This document shows, piece after piece, positions 4,936 through 13,187 of a DNA stretch of 44,854 nucleotides. The position numbers were made by a program, and so were the translations under genes. Position 1 is the stretch's first letter. The number at the start of each line of letters is the position of its first letter. Origin of the DNA: Candidatus Heritagella gallinarum. GTDB lineage: Bacteria; Bacillota; Clostridia; Oscillospirales; Acutalibacteraceae. Location: positions 1-44,854 of the forward strand of contig CAJFNK010000015.1 in assembly GCA_904394685.1 (NCBI GenBank), written 5' to 3'. Under the pieces are notes generated by a model. It searched no databases, had not been told where the DNA came from, and saw nothing but the letters and a program-made list of their open reading frames with translations.

Positions 4936-4982
4936 AGCTTCCCAAGCTAAGAATGCGGGTTCGATTCCCGTCTTCTGCTCCA
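4936..4982 (+). other. attR-type site: displaced 3' end of tRNA-Gly(CCC)
   Basis: The sequence holds an anticodon loop TTCCCAA (anticodon CCC), the 3' anticodon strand GCTAA, T-arm GCGGG-TTCGATT-CCCGT, acceptor strand CTTCTGC, discriminator T and CCA. U73 and CCC are typical of tRNA-Gly. The 5' side diverges just before AGC (ACCAGC, where TTAGC would pair with GCTAA). The D-arm and 5' acceptor strand are absent. This is therefore the crossover copy left by integration, not a working tRNA. The shared core is at least the 47 bases given. Confidence 0.88.
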
Positions 4983-4986
4983 AATA

Positions 4987-5018
4987 AGGGTTGACCGTGA
5001 TGTGTCAACCCTATTTTT
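4987..5018 (+). terminator. Rho-independent terminator after the tRNA-Gly remnant
   Basis: AGGGTTGAC (4987-4995) pairs fully with GTCAACCCT (5004-5012) around an eight-base loop, and a run of T follows. It was probably the original terminator of the host tRNA-Gly transcript. Confidence 0.85.
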
Positions 5019-5066
5019 GTATTTTACCTTTATAATTTTATATATTCTAACAAGAGGGTAATGACG

Positions 5067-5620
5067 ATGACAGAAAAAGAAAAGTCTTATGCTGAGTTAT
5101 TGTATCAACCCGGTGATTTGGAATTAGTTGAAGATCGTAAGATTACAGTGGAAAAACTGCACGAATATAACAATATACATCCGTTGGATTATGAGGCTCG
5201 GCAAACTGCGATTCGCAGTTTGCTTGGAAAAGTTGGGGAGAACTGCGTTGTAGAACAGCCTTTTTTTGCACATACGGATATAATACCACAGTCGGAGATA
5301 ACTTTTTCCTGAATGTAAATTGCAAATTTATGGATAGCGGAAAAATCACAATCGGAAATAATGTGTTTATCGCCCCCAATGTTTGTGTTATTACAGAAGA
5401 ACATTCGATGAATGTTGAAGAACGCATAAAAGGTTTGGAATACACCCATCCGGTAAATATTGGCGATAATGTGTGGATCTGTACGGGCGCTATGATATTA
5501 CCAGGCGTTACGATTGGAGAAAACAGCATCATCGGTGCGGGTAGTGTTGTTACAAAAGATATCCCGCCCAATTCTTTGGCAGTCGGTAATCCCTGTAAGG
5601 TTATCCGTAAGTTGGATTAA
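5067..5620 (+). pseudogene. Sugar O-acetyltransferase (maltose/galactoside type), frameshifted
   Basis: The first part (5067-5312) encodes the Mac N-terminal domain (YAELLYQPGDLELVEDR) up to PFFAH. The frame then shifts and a second frame continues with the left-handed beta-helix hexapeptide repeats (ITIGNNVFIAPNVCVIT, VNIGDNVWICTGA, ITIGENS-like IIGAGSVVTKDIP) to 5620. Adding one base at about 5273 (CAT|ACG to CAT-TAC-GGA) restores an unbroken reading HYGYNTTVGDNFF. The full protein would be about 184 aa, normal for the family. GAGGG lies eight bases before ATG 5067. It sits directly beside the element junction. A single deletion is the simplest cause; a sequencing error is possible. Confidence 0.85.
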
Positions 5621-5661
5621 GAGAAAATCACTGTGGCCTTTGCGGAGAAACGCCACAGTAT

Positions 5662-5715
5662 AAAAAGCTGCATGAATCAAGCCCAAAAACGGCTGGTATC
5701 ATGCGGCTTTTTGTT
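5662..5715 (+). terminator. Terminator after the acetyltransferase remnant
   Basis: AAAAAGCTGCATGA and TCATGCGGCTTTTT pair, with GCC/GGC inside, giving a long hairpin that ends in CTTTTTGTTT. Confidence 0.75.
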
Positions 5716-5766
5716 TAGCCCCGGAATTATATGACGGTTCTGATACTTCGGTAACAGGATTGTAAA

Positions 5767-5795
5767 TTGCCGTTTGACTGTAAACAGGCTATAAT
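5767..5795 (+). promoter_or_regulatory. Promoter of ispDF
   Basis: TTGCCG (5767-5772), 17 bases and TATAAT (5790-5795). A nearer TTGACT at 5774 is only ten bases from the -10 and so cannot serve as -35. Confidence 0.7.
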
Positions 5796-5806
5796 AGAAA
5801 AAGCCT

Positions 5807-5847
5807 GTTTGCGGACAAATGTTTGTCAAGCCATTTGCCCCGCAAAC
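5807..5847 (+). promoter_or_regulatory. Large hairpin in the ispDF leader
   Basis: GTTTGCGG (5807-5814) pairs with CCGCAAAC (5840-5847) and CAAATG (5816-5821) with CATTTG (5832-5837). The loop is ten bases. It lies between the start of transcription and the ribosome site, about 20 bases before the ATG. No T-tract follows, so it is more likely an mRNA stability or control element than an attenuator. Confidence 0.6.
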
Positions 5848-5867
5848 AAAGAAAGGACGGATCAGGC

Positions 5868-7043
5868 ATGGAACAGGCAGCGTGTGTATGTGCCATCATT
5901 GTGGCAGCAGGCAGTTCTTCCCGTATGGGAGGAAAAATCCCGAAACAGTTGATGGAGCTTTGCGGCAAGCCGTTACTGTCTTATACACTCCAGGCATTTG
6001 AGTCTTCTGTTCGAATCAACCGTGTGGTGTTGGTCTGCCGGGAGGAGGACACCGGGGAGATTCAAAAAATCGCAGCCGAGTTTCCCAAGGTGACGAAAAT
6101 CGTTCCCGGCGGAAAAACCAGACAGCAATCAGTGAAGGCCGGGGTGTTGGCTGCTGGGGAAGCTGAGCTCATCGCTATACATGACGGCGCCCGACCACTG
6201 GTGACGCCCGAAGAAATTGACCGAGTAGTGGAAGACTGTGAGCGTTGGGGCGCTTCTTCTCTGGCCATCCCTGCGGTGGATACGATAAAAGAAGTGGATT
6301 CACAGGAACAGGTAACGGCAACGCCGGATCGGAGCCGCCTTAGAGCGGTGCAAACGCCGCAGGTGTTCTGGCGGAAAGAGTATCTTGATGCTATGGAGAA
6401 AGCCGAGCGGGACGGAAAAGACTTTACGGACGATTGCCAGTTGATGGAATATGTGGGCCGAATTGTCCATTTGTGTATGGGCAGCCGCAGAAACAGTAAA
6501 ATTACTACACCAGAAGATTTAGTGTTGGCAGAAAGCTTTCTTCGGGAAGAAAAGCAACATAGAAAGGGTGATTCCATGAGAATTGGCCATGGCTATGACG
6601 TGCATCGTCTGGTAACGGGACGGAAATTAATCATCGGCGGGGTGGAGATCCCCTGGGAGAAAGGGCTTCTCGGCCACTCTGACGCAGATGTTCTATCGCA
6701 CGCTGTATGTGACGCTCTTTTGGGAGCGGCTGCGTTGGGCGATATTGGAAAGCTCTTCCCGGATACCGACCCGGCGTATTGCGGAGCCGATAGTCTGAAG
6801 CTGCTGCAGGAGGTTTGCCGGGTTGTTCGCCAAAAAGGATATGAGATCGGAAATCTGGATGCCACCATTTTAGCGCAGGCCCCGAAGTTCCGCCCTCATA
6901 TTGAAAAAATGCGGGAAAATCTGGCTGCCGCCTGTGGAATATCCCCGGATCAGGTAAGTGTAAAGGCGACCACAGAAGAAGGGCTTGGCTTTACCGGGGC
7001 TGGCGAGGGAATTGCCGCTCATTGTGTCTGCCTGCTGCTATAA
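5868..7043 (+). CDS. ispDF: Bifunctional IspDF, non-mevalonate isoprenoid pathway
   Basis: 391 aa in one frame. Residues 1-230 are IspD, which makes CDP-methylerythritol from CTP and MEP. They show the CTP loop [18 protein letters not shown] (11-28), HDGARP (105-110), VQTPQVF and the late TDD motif. Residues 237-391 are IspF, which cyclises the phosphorylated product to ME-cPP. They show the metal-binding [31 protein letters not shown] and [10 protein letters not shown]. The IspE step is not encoded here. ATG 5868 follows AAAGGA; the frame extends back to 5823 without a site. A second possible start, ATG 6576, has GAAAGGG upstream and could give IspF alone. Confidence 0.95.
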   Translation: MEQAACVCAIIVAAGSSSRMGGKIPKQLMELCGKPLLSYTLQAFESSVRINRVVLVCREEDTGEIQKIAAEFPKVTKIVPGGKTRQQSVKAGVLAAGEAELIAIHDGARPLVTPEEIDRVVEDCERWGASSLAIPAVDTIKEVDSQEQVTATPDRSRLRAVQTPQVFWRKEYLDAMEKAERDGKDFTDDCQLMEYVGRIVHLCMGSRRNSKITTPEDLVLAESFLREEKQHRKGDSMRIGHGYDVHRLVTGRKLIIGGVEIPWEKGLLGHSDADVLSHAVCDALLGAAALGDIGKLFPDTDPAYCGADSLKLLQEVCRVVRQKGYEIGNLDATILAQAPKFRPHIEKMRENLAAACGISPDQVSVKATTEEGLGFTGAGEGIAAHCVCLLL

Positions 7044-7164
7044 TCGAGGATAACCACTGTTTCGGTGTTGGCCGGACATCCGCTCAGCAGCTGCTGGTGT
7101 TTTAAAATTTGCAGGATGATTTTGTGAAAGTGGACAAAACCGGAGAAGCTGCATACTCTGTAAA

Positions 7165-7190
7165 GGCGGAGGCTTTGCCCCGCCAGTTTT
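7165..7190 (+). terminator. Weak terminator-like hairpin between ispDF and the DUF3343 gene
   Basis: GGCGGAGG and CCCCGCC pair around CTTTG, then AGTTTTC. The T-run is short. The 166-base gap (7044-7209) holds nothing else I can name. Confidence 0.35.
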
Positions 7191-7209
7191 CAGAGAGGTG
7201 GTTATTTGG

Positions 7210-7437
7210 ATGGGAAAACCTGTGATACAGGTCAGTTCCGTCACATACGCTATGAAAAGCAGGGAGCTTCTGTTTCGATATGGGATCAAAGCCTATGTAG
7301 AACGCAGTACCCGTTCAAGCAGAGCGGGGTGTGGGTATAGCCTGTATGTGCCGGAACGGACCGATGAGGCGGAGCAGATTCTCCGCAAGGCCAACATTAG
7401 AATTCTGGGCAGGTTGGAAAGGGCAGATCTACGATGA
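7210..7437 (+). CDS. DUF3343 putative Se/S carrier-like protein
   Basis: 75 aa. ATG 7210 is chosen over GTG 7198 because AGAGGTGG lies nine bases before it. The body (VSSVTYAMKSRELLFRYGIKA, RSSRAGCGYSLYVPE, ILRKANIRILG) matches the DUF3343 pattern, with a single conserved Cys in GCGYSL. Members are proposed to carry or help deliver sulfur or selenium. It overlaps the desulfurase gene by four bases (ATGA), so the two are translated together. This pairing agrees with a chalcogen-transfer role. The family's biochemistry is not settled. Confidence 0.85.
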   Translation: MGKPVIQVSSVTYAMKSRELLFRYGIKAYVERSTRSSRAGCGYSLYVPERTDEAEQILRKANIRILGRLERADLR

Positions 7438-8585
7438 TTTATTTGGATAATGCCGCCACCACTTTTCCAAAACCAGTTGTGGTGAGAAACTCGGTTTCAT
7501 CTGCCTTGCAGCGATTTGGGGCAAATCCCGGACGAAGTGGGTATCCTATGAGCATGGCGTCTTCTGAACAGGTGTATGCCTGTCGGAAAGAACTTTCGGA
7601 GTTTTTGGGCGGTCCGGGGCCTGAAAACGTTGCATTTGTATTAAACTGCACCCAAGCGGTCAACATGGTACTCAAGGGCTGGCTGAAGCCGGGAGACCAT
7701 GTGGTGACTTCTGACTTGGAGCATAATGCGGTGATGCGGCCTCTGGAAGCCATGAAGGCAAACGGCATCACAGTTACGGAGGCGCATGTGACGATTGGCG
7801 ACCATGACGCAACCGTAGACGCTTTTCGCAAGGCGCTCAATGGCCGAACCCGTCTGATTGTGTGTACGCATGCTTCCAATGTGTGGGGAGCCAGATTGCC
7901 CATTGAGCGGATTGGTGCGTTGGCAAAAGAATATCAGATTCCTTTTGCAGTAGATTGCGCCCAGAGCGCCGGCGTGCTTCCGCTTCATATGCAGGAAATG
8001 GGAATTGATTTTCTCTGTGTGGCCGGACACAAGGGGCTTTATGGCCCCATGGGGACAGGCGCTTTGATTACCGCCAGAGGTTCGGAATTATCAACCATTC
8101 TTCAGGGCGGTACCGGCAGCAACTCCATGGAGCTGGAACAGCCGGAGGATATGCCGGACCGGTTTGAAAGCGGGACTGTTAATGTCCCCGGCATCTGCGG
8201 CCTGCGGGCAGGTATATCGTTTGTTCGCCAGCGGCAGGAAAGCATTTTCCGCCACGAAATGCAGTATGTGCAGCAGCTATATGATCGGTTGAGCCGGATA
8301 CCACATGTCGTTTTGTATACCCCACGGCCAGAGCCACTGTATTTTGCCCCGGTTCTTTCGTGTAATATTGAGGGGATGAGCAGCGAGGAAGTCGGGATGC
8401 AGCTGGGACGGTATGGGATAGCAGTGCGAGCAGGGCTGCACTGTGCACCGGCAGCCCATCGTGCCATGGGAACGCTGGAGCAGGGGACAATTCGGTTGGC
8501 TCCCTCGGCGTTTAGCAATATTGCTGAAATCAATCAAGTGATATCCGGGTTTTCAAAGGTTATTCATAGAAATTTCTCAAAATGA
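7434..8585 (+). CDS. Cysteine desulfurase / selenocysteine lyase, EF2568 family
   Basis: 383 aa, a class V aminotransferase fold. The opening YLDNAATTFPKP is typical, PLP is held by Lys200 in AGHKGLYGP, VDCAQSAG carries the PLP-binding Asp, and the active Cys is Cys337 in RAGLHCAPAAH. The EF2568-type subfamily (TIGR01977) is known from genomes with selenium-dependent molybdenum hydroxylases, often beside DUF3343, as here. Whether sulfur or selenium is the cargo cannot be told from sequence. It does not sit with iscU or sufU, which argues against general Fe-S assembly. Start codon overlaps the preceding stop. Confidence 0.88.
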   Translation: MIYLDNAATTFPKPVVVRNSVSSALQRFGANPGRSGYPMSMASSEQVYACRKELSEFLGGPGPENVAFVLNCTQAVNMVLKGWLKPGDHVVTSDLEHNAVMRPLEAMKANGITVTEAHVTIGDHDATVDAFRKALNGRTRLIVCTHASNVWGARLPIERIGALAKEYQIPFAVDCAQSAGVLPLHMQEMGIDFLCVAGHKGLYGPMGTGALITARGSELSTILQGGTGSNSMELEQPEDMPDRFESGTVNVPGICGLRAGISFVRQRQESIFRHEMQYVQQLYDRLSRIPHVVLYTPRPEPLYFAPVLSCNIEGMSSEEVGMQLGRYGIAVRAGLHCAPAAHRAMGTLEQGTIRLAPSAFSNIAEINQVISGFSKVIHRNFSK

Positions 8586-8613
8586 TTGAATCTATATCAG
8601 GATATGGTAGAAT
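8586..8613 (+). promoter_or_regulatory. Promoter of cdaA-cdaR
   Basis: TTGAAT (8586-8591), 16 bases and TAGAAT (8608-8613), with TGG directly before the -10 as an extended -10 element. The leader to the start codon is about 110 bases and shows no clear structure. Confidence 0.65.
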
Positions 8614-8729
8614 AAAAATGAAAGATCGTATGTGCTCTGATATTCAATAGGAAGGCACGAATAATTCTGAATCCCGATTAGTTAGGGGTTACAGTTTGGA
8701 ATTGACAAGCGGGAAGGATGAAACATGTT

Positions 8730-9602
8730 ATGGAAGCAATCCAGCAATTTTGGGAATTGTTTATGATTATGGTGCGCCAGTTCAAGCTGGTAGATGCACT
8801 GGATGTCCTGGCAGTTTCGTTTATCATATATAGTGGCATCAAGCTGGTTCGGGAATCACGGGCAGAACAGCTTGTCAAGGGTCTGCTGTTGGTGGTGGTC
8901 GTGTTTGGCGTATCCAACTATCTGGATTTGCGAATGATGAAGGCGCTTCTCACGATGTTTTTCCAGTTTACCATCGTGGCGTTGTTTATCGTCTTTCAGC
9001 CGGAGTTGCGCCGGGCGCTGGAGCAGATGGGGCGCAATGGCGTGAGCAAGCCGCTTTCACTGGCAGCGGCGCCAAAAGACGCCGAAACGGAGCTGCAAAA
9101 CCAGCGGCGTGGTATTTGTGCAGTAGCGGATTCCTGCATTACGCTGCAAAGACAAAAGATGGGCGCACTGATTGTGTTTGAGCGGAAAACCAAGCTCAAG
9201 GAAATCGTGGATACCGGTACGATTGTCAATGCGGAGCCGACCCCGGCCATTATCTCCAACATTTTCTTTAATAAGGCGCCTTTGCACGACGGTGCGATGG
9301 TGATGCGTGATGGGATGGTCTATGCAGCCGGATGTATCCTGCCTCTGACGAAGAATGACAGTATCAGTATCGATTTGGGAACCCGCCATCGGGCGGCTAT
9401 CGGAATGAGTGAAAATTCGGATGCAGTGGTTGTGGTGGTTTCGGAAGAAACCGGACAGATTTCGATTGCAGTTAACGGGATTCTGACCCGGAATTATACC
9501 AGAGAAACGCTGGTCAGCGCTTTACAGACACTGACCCTTCCGGAAAGCAATGGAGAGAAAAAGACAGGTTTGTTCAGCAGAAGGAGGGGGAAAAAAGAAT
9601 GA
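8730..9602 (+). CDS. cdaA: Membrane diadenylate cyclase CdaA
   Basis: 290 aa from ATG 8730; an ATG at 8718 overlaps the GGGAAGGA ribosome site. Three membrane helices (about 22-40, 50-64, 72-92) are followed by a DAC domain. Its catalytic motifs are DGA (187-189, in LHDGAMV) and RHR (219-221, in GTRHRAAIG). It condenses two ATP to c-di-AMP, the essential messenger for potassium and osmolyte balance and cell-wall homeostasis in Firmicutes. The stop overlaps the start of cdaR (four bases), the standard pair with the membrane regulator. In many genomes glmM follows, but here a terminator follows cdaR. Confidence 0.95.
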   Translation: MEAIQQFWELFMIMVRQFKLVDALDVLAVSFIIYSGIKLVRESRAEQLVKGLLLVVVVFGVSNYLDLRMMKALLTMFFQFTIVALFIVFQPELRRALEQMGRNGVSKPLSLAAAPKDAETELQNQRRGICAVADSCITLQRQKMGALIVFERKTKLKEIVDTGTIVNAEPTPAIISNIFFNKAPLHDGAMVMRDGMVYAAGCILPLTKNDSISIDLGTRHRAAIGMSENSDAVVVVVSEETGQISIAVNGILTRNYTRETLVSALQTLTLPESNGEKKTGLFSRRRGKKE

Positions 9603-10936
9603 ATTGGTTTTGGAAAAAGAAAAAACAACCTTCTGATGAGAAGGGAGAAACTTCGGAAAAGAAAAAGAAGCGTCTGAAGATTTCAGAGCTGTTTTATAAT
9701 AATCATTTTGTAATGGTCTTTTCGGTGGTATGCGCTCTGATACTGTGGTTTATCATGGCGGCTACCAATACCACAGAACGTCCCTGGGAAATCACCAATG
9801 TCCCGGTCGAAGTGGAACTTTCCGCTTCGGCACAGGAAGAAAACCTGAAAGTGTTTGACCAGTCTGTTACAGAAGCCACGGTATCGGTAACCGGTAACAG
9901 TATCATTGTTAACCGCCTCACATCGGCCGATATCAAGGCAGTTGCCAGTCTGTCCCCCAGTGGAATCAGTACTCTTTCCAAAGGAATGATGGAATACACC
10001 CTTCCGCTTACGCCCGAAAAGGTAACCAACCAGCTTTCGGATTATCAGCTGGTATCGGTGTATCCGAAAGAGGTAACCGTTCTGGTGGATAAATACAAAG
10101 AAACTTCTTTTGACATTGAAAGCAATATCAAATATGGGTTTAACGACCAGTATTTTTATAATACGCCTACGCTGAGCACGGATTCTGTTACCATCTCCGG
10201 CCCGGCCAGTTCTGTGAGTAAAGTAAGCCGGGTAGTAGCGGAATACAGTACTGACGAAGTGTTGACCTCTACCAAGGTGTTTCAGTGCAAGCTGGTGGCT
10301 TATGACGAAAATGGCGCTAAAGTAGAAGACCAGTATCTGGAATACAGCGTGAAAGAAGTGGATGCAACGGTTTCGGTATTCCCAAGACAGACAATTGAGC
10401 TGGTGCCCAGTGCGGTAAACGCTCCCAGCGTGTTTGCACAGAGCCGGATGTCGGTAACCCCCGAAACGATTGTTGTGGCAGGACCAGAGGATGCTTTGAA
10501 GAATCTGTCGGACATCACACTTGACCCGGTAGACTTTTCTGCGGTGAACCTCAGCAATACGACTTTTACCAAAACAGTCACGTTACCGGCTGGGTTTAAA
10601 AATATCAGCAATACCTGGGATGTGGAAGTGAAGGTGGATCTCAAAGATTATTCCGAAAAGAAATTGGAACTGATGTCAAAAAATATCACAGTCAAAAACC
10701 AGTCGGATACCCAAAAAGTAAAGGTGTTGACAGACAGCATTCAGATTGATTCTGTTGGGCCGGAAGCGCAGGTTTCACAGCTCACCTCCGATGATGTGTA
10801 TGCGATGCTGGATATGGCCGGACAGACGGACGTTTCGGGAACGGTAAAAATGCCGATTCGGGTAGCGTTTACAGACGCCACAGGCTGTTGGGTCTATGGG
10901 AAATACACAGTCAGCGTTTTGGTGGAGAAAAAATAG
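9599..10936 (+). CDS. cdaR: YbbR-domain regulator CdaR
   Basis: 445 aa. The N-terminus is lysine-rich and cytoplasmic (about 1-35), then one membrane helix (VMVFSVVCALILWFIMA, about 39-56). A long outside part follows with several YbbR repeats of about 85 residues (VPVEVEL, VTVLVDKY, ITLDPVDFSAV-type ends). It binds CdaA in the membrane and tunes c-di-AMP synthesis. AAGGAGGGG precedes the ATG inside the end of cdaA. Length is typical for Clostridia. A terminator follows. Confidence 0.92.
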   Translation: MNWFWKKKKQPSDEKGETSEKKKKRLKISELFYNNHFVMVFSVVCALILWFIMAATNTTERPWEITNVPVEVELSASAQEENLKVFDQSVTEATVSVTGNSIIVNRLTSADIKAVASLSPSGISTLSKGMMEYTLPLTPEKVTNQLSDYQLVSVYPKEVTVLVDKYKETSFDIESNIKYGFNDQYFYNTPTLSTDSVTISGPASSVSKVSRVVAEYSTDEVLTSTKVFQCKLVAYDENGAKVEDQYLEYSVKEVDATVSVFPRQTIELVPSAVNAPSVFAQSRMSVTPETIVVAGPEDALKNLSDITLDPVDFSAVNLSNTTFTKTVTLPAGFKNISNTWDVEVKVDLKDYSEKKLELMSKNITVKNQSDTQKVKVLTDSIQIDSVGPEAQVSQLTSDDVYAMLDMAGQTDVSGTVKMPIRVAFTDATGCWVYGKYTVSVLVEKK

Positions 10937-10958
10937 CTGGGTGGTTGATAAATATCCA

Positions 10959-10996
10959 AACAGGGAAAGCTCTTTTATAGGGCTTTCCCTGTTTTT
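10959..10996 (+). terminator. Terminator of cdaA-cdaR
   Basis: AACAGGGAAAGC pairs with GCTTTCCCTGTT across an eleven-base loop, followed by six T. Confidence 0.93.
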
Positions 10997-11041
10997 TGAT
11001 GAGATGTTTTGTGGAAATCAACGGGATTGATGCCGTTTCTA

Positions 11042-11070
11042 TTGAATTGAAGGATTGAAAATGGTACAAT
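11042..11070 (+). promoter_or_regulatory. Promoter of recJ-rel
   Basis: TTGAAT (11042-11047), 17 bases and TACAAT (11065-11070), with TGG before the -10. Confidence 0.75.
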
Positions 11071-11116
11071 ATGAAAAATATGCTGGATTATTCAGTGTGG
11101 GAAGAGCGGTGGATCG

Positions 11117-13186
11117 TTGTTGCAGGTGAAGAATTGGAATGTACGTCCTATGAATAAAGAAAATGCGGTAAGGATTGCGGAACAGACCGGAATCCCTTTT
11201 TTCCTTGCCATGATGTTGGATATTCGTGGGTTTCATACGCCGGAAGAAGCGCTGGCACTGTTGCAGGGAAACGATACGCTTTCTGACCCTTATCTTTTGC
11301 CGGATATGGAGCGGGCGGTTACACGGCTGCGAGAGGCAATTGATAATTTTGAGAAAATTGCGGTATATGGCGACTACGATGCCGACGGTGTGACTGCGAC
11401 TTCGATGCTGTTTTCCTATCTGCAAACTTGTGGAGCAGATGTGTTGTATTATATCCCGGAACGGGAAGGGGAAGGCTATGGAATGAATCTCGGTGCTGTG
11501 GAAAAGCTGGCAGCGCAGGGAGTGCGGCTGATCGTAACAGTCGATAATGGCATTTCTTCTCACCGGGAAACGTTGCGGGCAAAAGAATTGGGGATGGATG
11601 TGATTATCACCGACCACCACCGCCCACAAAGCACGTTGCCGGAGGCTGTGGCCGTGGTAGACGCATGGCGGAAGGATAGTTATTGCCCCTATCGTGAGTT
11701 TTCGGGCGTGGGCGTGGCATTTCAGCTGATGATGGCGCTGGAGATGGAGGATGGCGACCCGCAAAGCCTGCTGGAAAATTATGCAGACCTGGCGGCGATT
11801 GGTACTATCGGAGATGTAGTGCCGCTAACCGGTGAAAACCGAATGCTGGTAAAAGCAGGACTGAAGCTGCTTCAGGAGCCGGAGCGGGAGGGGCTGCGTG
11901 CCCTGCTGGCGGATGCCTCGATGCAGGGACGGGTAATGACAGCTGTCAATGTGGCGTTTACGCTGGTGCCCCGAATCAACGCCACCGGGCGTATGGGCTC
12001 CCCCAGCCGTGCTGTGAGCCTTTTGACCAGTGAGGATGCAGAAGAAGCGGCCAGCTTGGCGGCAGATATCTGTGAGGATAATGACCGCCGCCGTGCTGCG
12101 GAAGTCGAAATTATGGAAAAGGTTGTGGAGCAGCTGCAAAAAGAGCCGGAGCGCCTCTTGGATCGGGTTCTGGTGGTAGACGGCGAAGGCTGGCATCATG
12201 GGGTGATTGGAATTGTGGCCGCCCGGCTGGTAGAGCGGTATGGAAAGCCCTGCATGGTGATTTCGGTTACCGGAAACGAAGCCAAAGGCTCCGGGCGCAG
12301 TGTAGAGGGATTTTCCCTGTTTGATGCGGTAGACAGCTGTGCCCCCCTTCTTACGAAATATGGCGGCCATCTGATGGCAGCCGGGTTATCGCTCCCGGCA
12401 GAAAATGTGGCGTTGTTCCGCCAAAAAATCAACGAGTTTGCCGCTCAGCAGTCGGAAATGCCGATTCCATCGATTACGCTGGACTGCAAGCTGAACCCGG
12501 AGGCATTGCGGGTGGATATGCCTGAAGCACTGGAAATGCTCGAACCTTTTGGCGAGGGGAATCCGCCGCCGCTGTTTGGGCTGTATCATATGAAATTGGA
12601 AGAAATCACACCGGTTGGCGGCGGAAAACATCTGCGGCTGACGTTTCGAAAAAAAGATGCCGTGGTGCATTGTATGAAGTTTGGCACCACAGCGGAAGAT
12701 TTCCCTTATCGGATTGGGGACGAGATGGATTTGGCGGTTTCTCTGGATGCCAGGGAATTCCGTGGAGAAAAGCAGCTGAGTGTTTTGATTCGGGAATGTC
12801 GGCCATCTAATTCCGATTTTCCCGCCCTCTTGCGGCAGCAGCGCCTGTATGAACAATTCCGTAGGGGAGAGGGTTTCCGTTATGGAGAAGGGCAGCAGCT
12901 TTTGCCGAGCCGGGAGGACTTTGCACAGGTCTATCGAAGCCTGCGCCAGTGGGGAAGCTGGCGGGGGCCGGAGATGTTTCTCTGGTACCGCTTGGGATTG
13001 CCGCAGCTGCATATGGGAAAACTGCTGGTGATGCTGGATGTGATGGAAGAACGGGGCCTGATTCTCCGAAATGGAAAGGACGAAGGCTTTTCCATCCATT
13101 TGGCGCCGGTACAGGGAAAAGTGGATTTAACGGCTTCTCCCATACTGGAAAGCCTGACGAGAGAAATGAAAAAGGAGGGTGCTTGA
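11117..13186 (+). CDS. recJ: Single-stranded-DNA 5'-3' exonuclease RecJ
   Basis: 689 aa. A DHH domain opens with YGDYDADGVTATS (about 75-87), then VDNGISS and TDHHRP. A DHHA1 domain has GRSVEGFSLFDAV and KYGGHLMAAGL, then an OB-like region (about 450-560) and the extra Firmicutes-type C-terminal helical domain. RecJ degrades single-stranded DNA in recombination, base-excision and mismatch repair. Start is uncertain: TTG 11117, TTG 11120 and GTG 11126 are in frame after GGTGG, and I keep the first. It lies two bases before rel, in one operon. Confidence 0.95.
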   Translation: MLQVKNWNVRPMNKENAVRIAEQTGIPFFLAMMLDIRGFHTPEEALALLQGNDTLSDPYLLPDMERAVTRLREAIDNFEKIAVYGDYDADGVTATSMLFSYLQTCGADVLYYIPEREGEGYGMNLGAVEKLAAQGVRLIVTVDNGISSHRETLRAKELGMDVIITDHHRPQSTLPEAVAVVDAWRKDSYCPYREFSGVGVAFQLMMALEMEDGDPQSLLENYADLAAIGTIGDVVPLTGENRMLVKAGLKLLQEPEREGLRALLADASMQGRVMTAVNVAFTLVPRINATGRMGSPSRAVSLLTSEDAEEAASLAADICEDNDRRRAAEVEIMEKVVEQLQKEPERLLDRVLVVDGEGWHHGVIGIVAARLVERYGKPCMVISVTGNEAKGSGRSVEGFSLFDAVDSCAPLLTKYGGHLMAAGLSLPAENVALFRQKINEFAAQQSEMPIPSITLDCKLNPEALRVDMPEALEMLEPFGEGNPPPLFGLYHMKLEEITPVGGGKHLRLTFRKKDAVVHCMKFGTTAEDFPYRIGDEMDLAVSLDAREFRGEKQLSVLIRECRPSNSDFPALLRQQRLYEQFRRGEGFRYGEGQQLLPSREDFAQVYRSLRQWGSWRGPEMFLWYRLGLPQLHMGKLLVMLDVMEERGLILRNGKDEGFSIHLAPVQGKVDLTASPILESLTREMKKEGA

Positions 13187-13187
13187 T

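Larger units (their letters stand above)
1..4982. mobile_element. Right end of an integrated prophage or phage-inducible island
   Basis: A complete tyrosine recombinase gene ends 40 bases from a displaced 3' portion of tRNA-Gly(CCC). A divergent XRE/XRE switch with operators lies upstream, followed on its left by very small early genes. The base composition is more AT-rich than the host genes from 5868 onward. No structural, terminase or replication gene is visible, so a prophage cannot be told from a PICI-type island or ICE. The tRNA fragment is on the + strand with its 3' end at 4982, so the restored intact tRNA-Gly should lie at the other end, to the left of position 1. Confidence 0.85.

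Noticed and set aside
4936-4982. A complete tRNA gene
   Set aside because: Only the part from the anticodon loop to CCA is present; D-arm and 5' acceptor strand are missing and the 5' anticodon strand does not pair.
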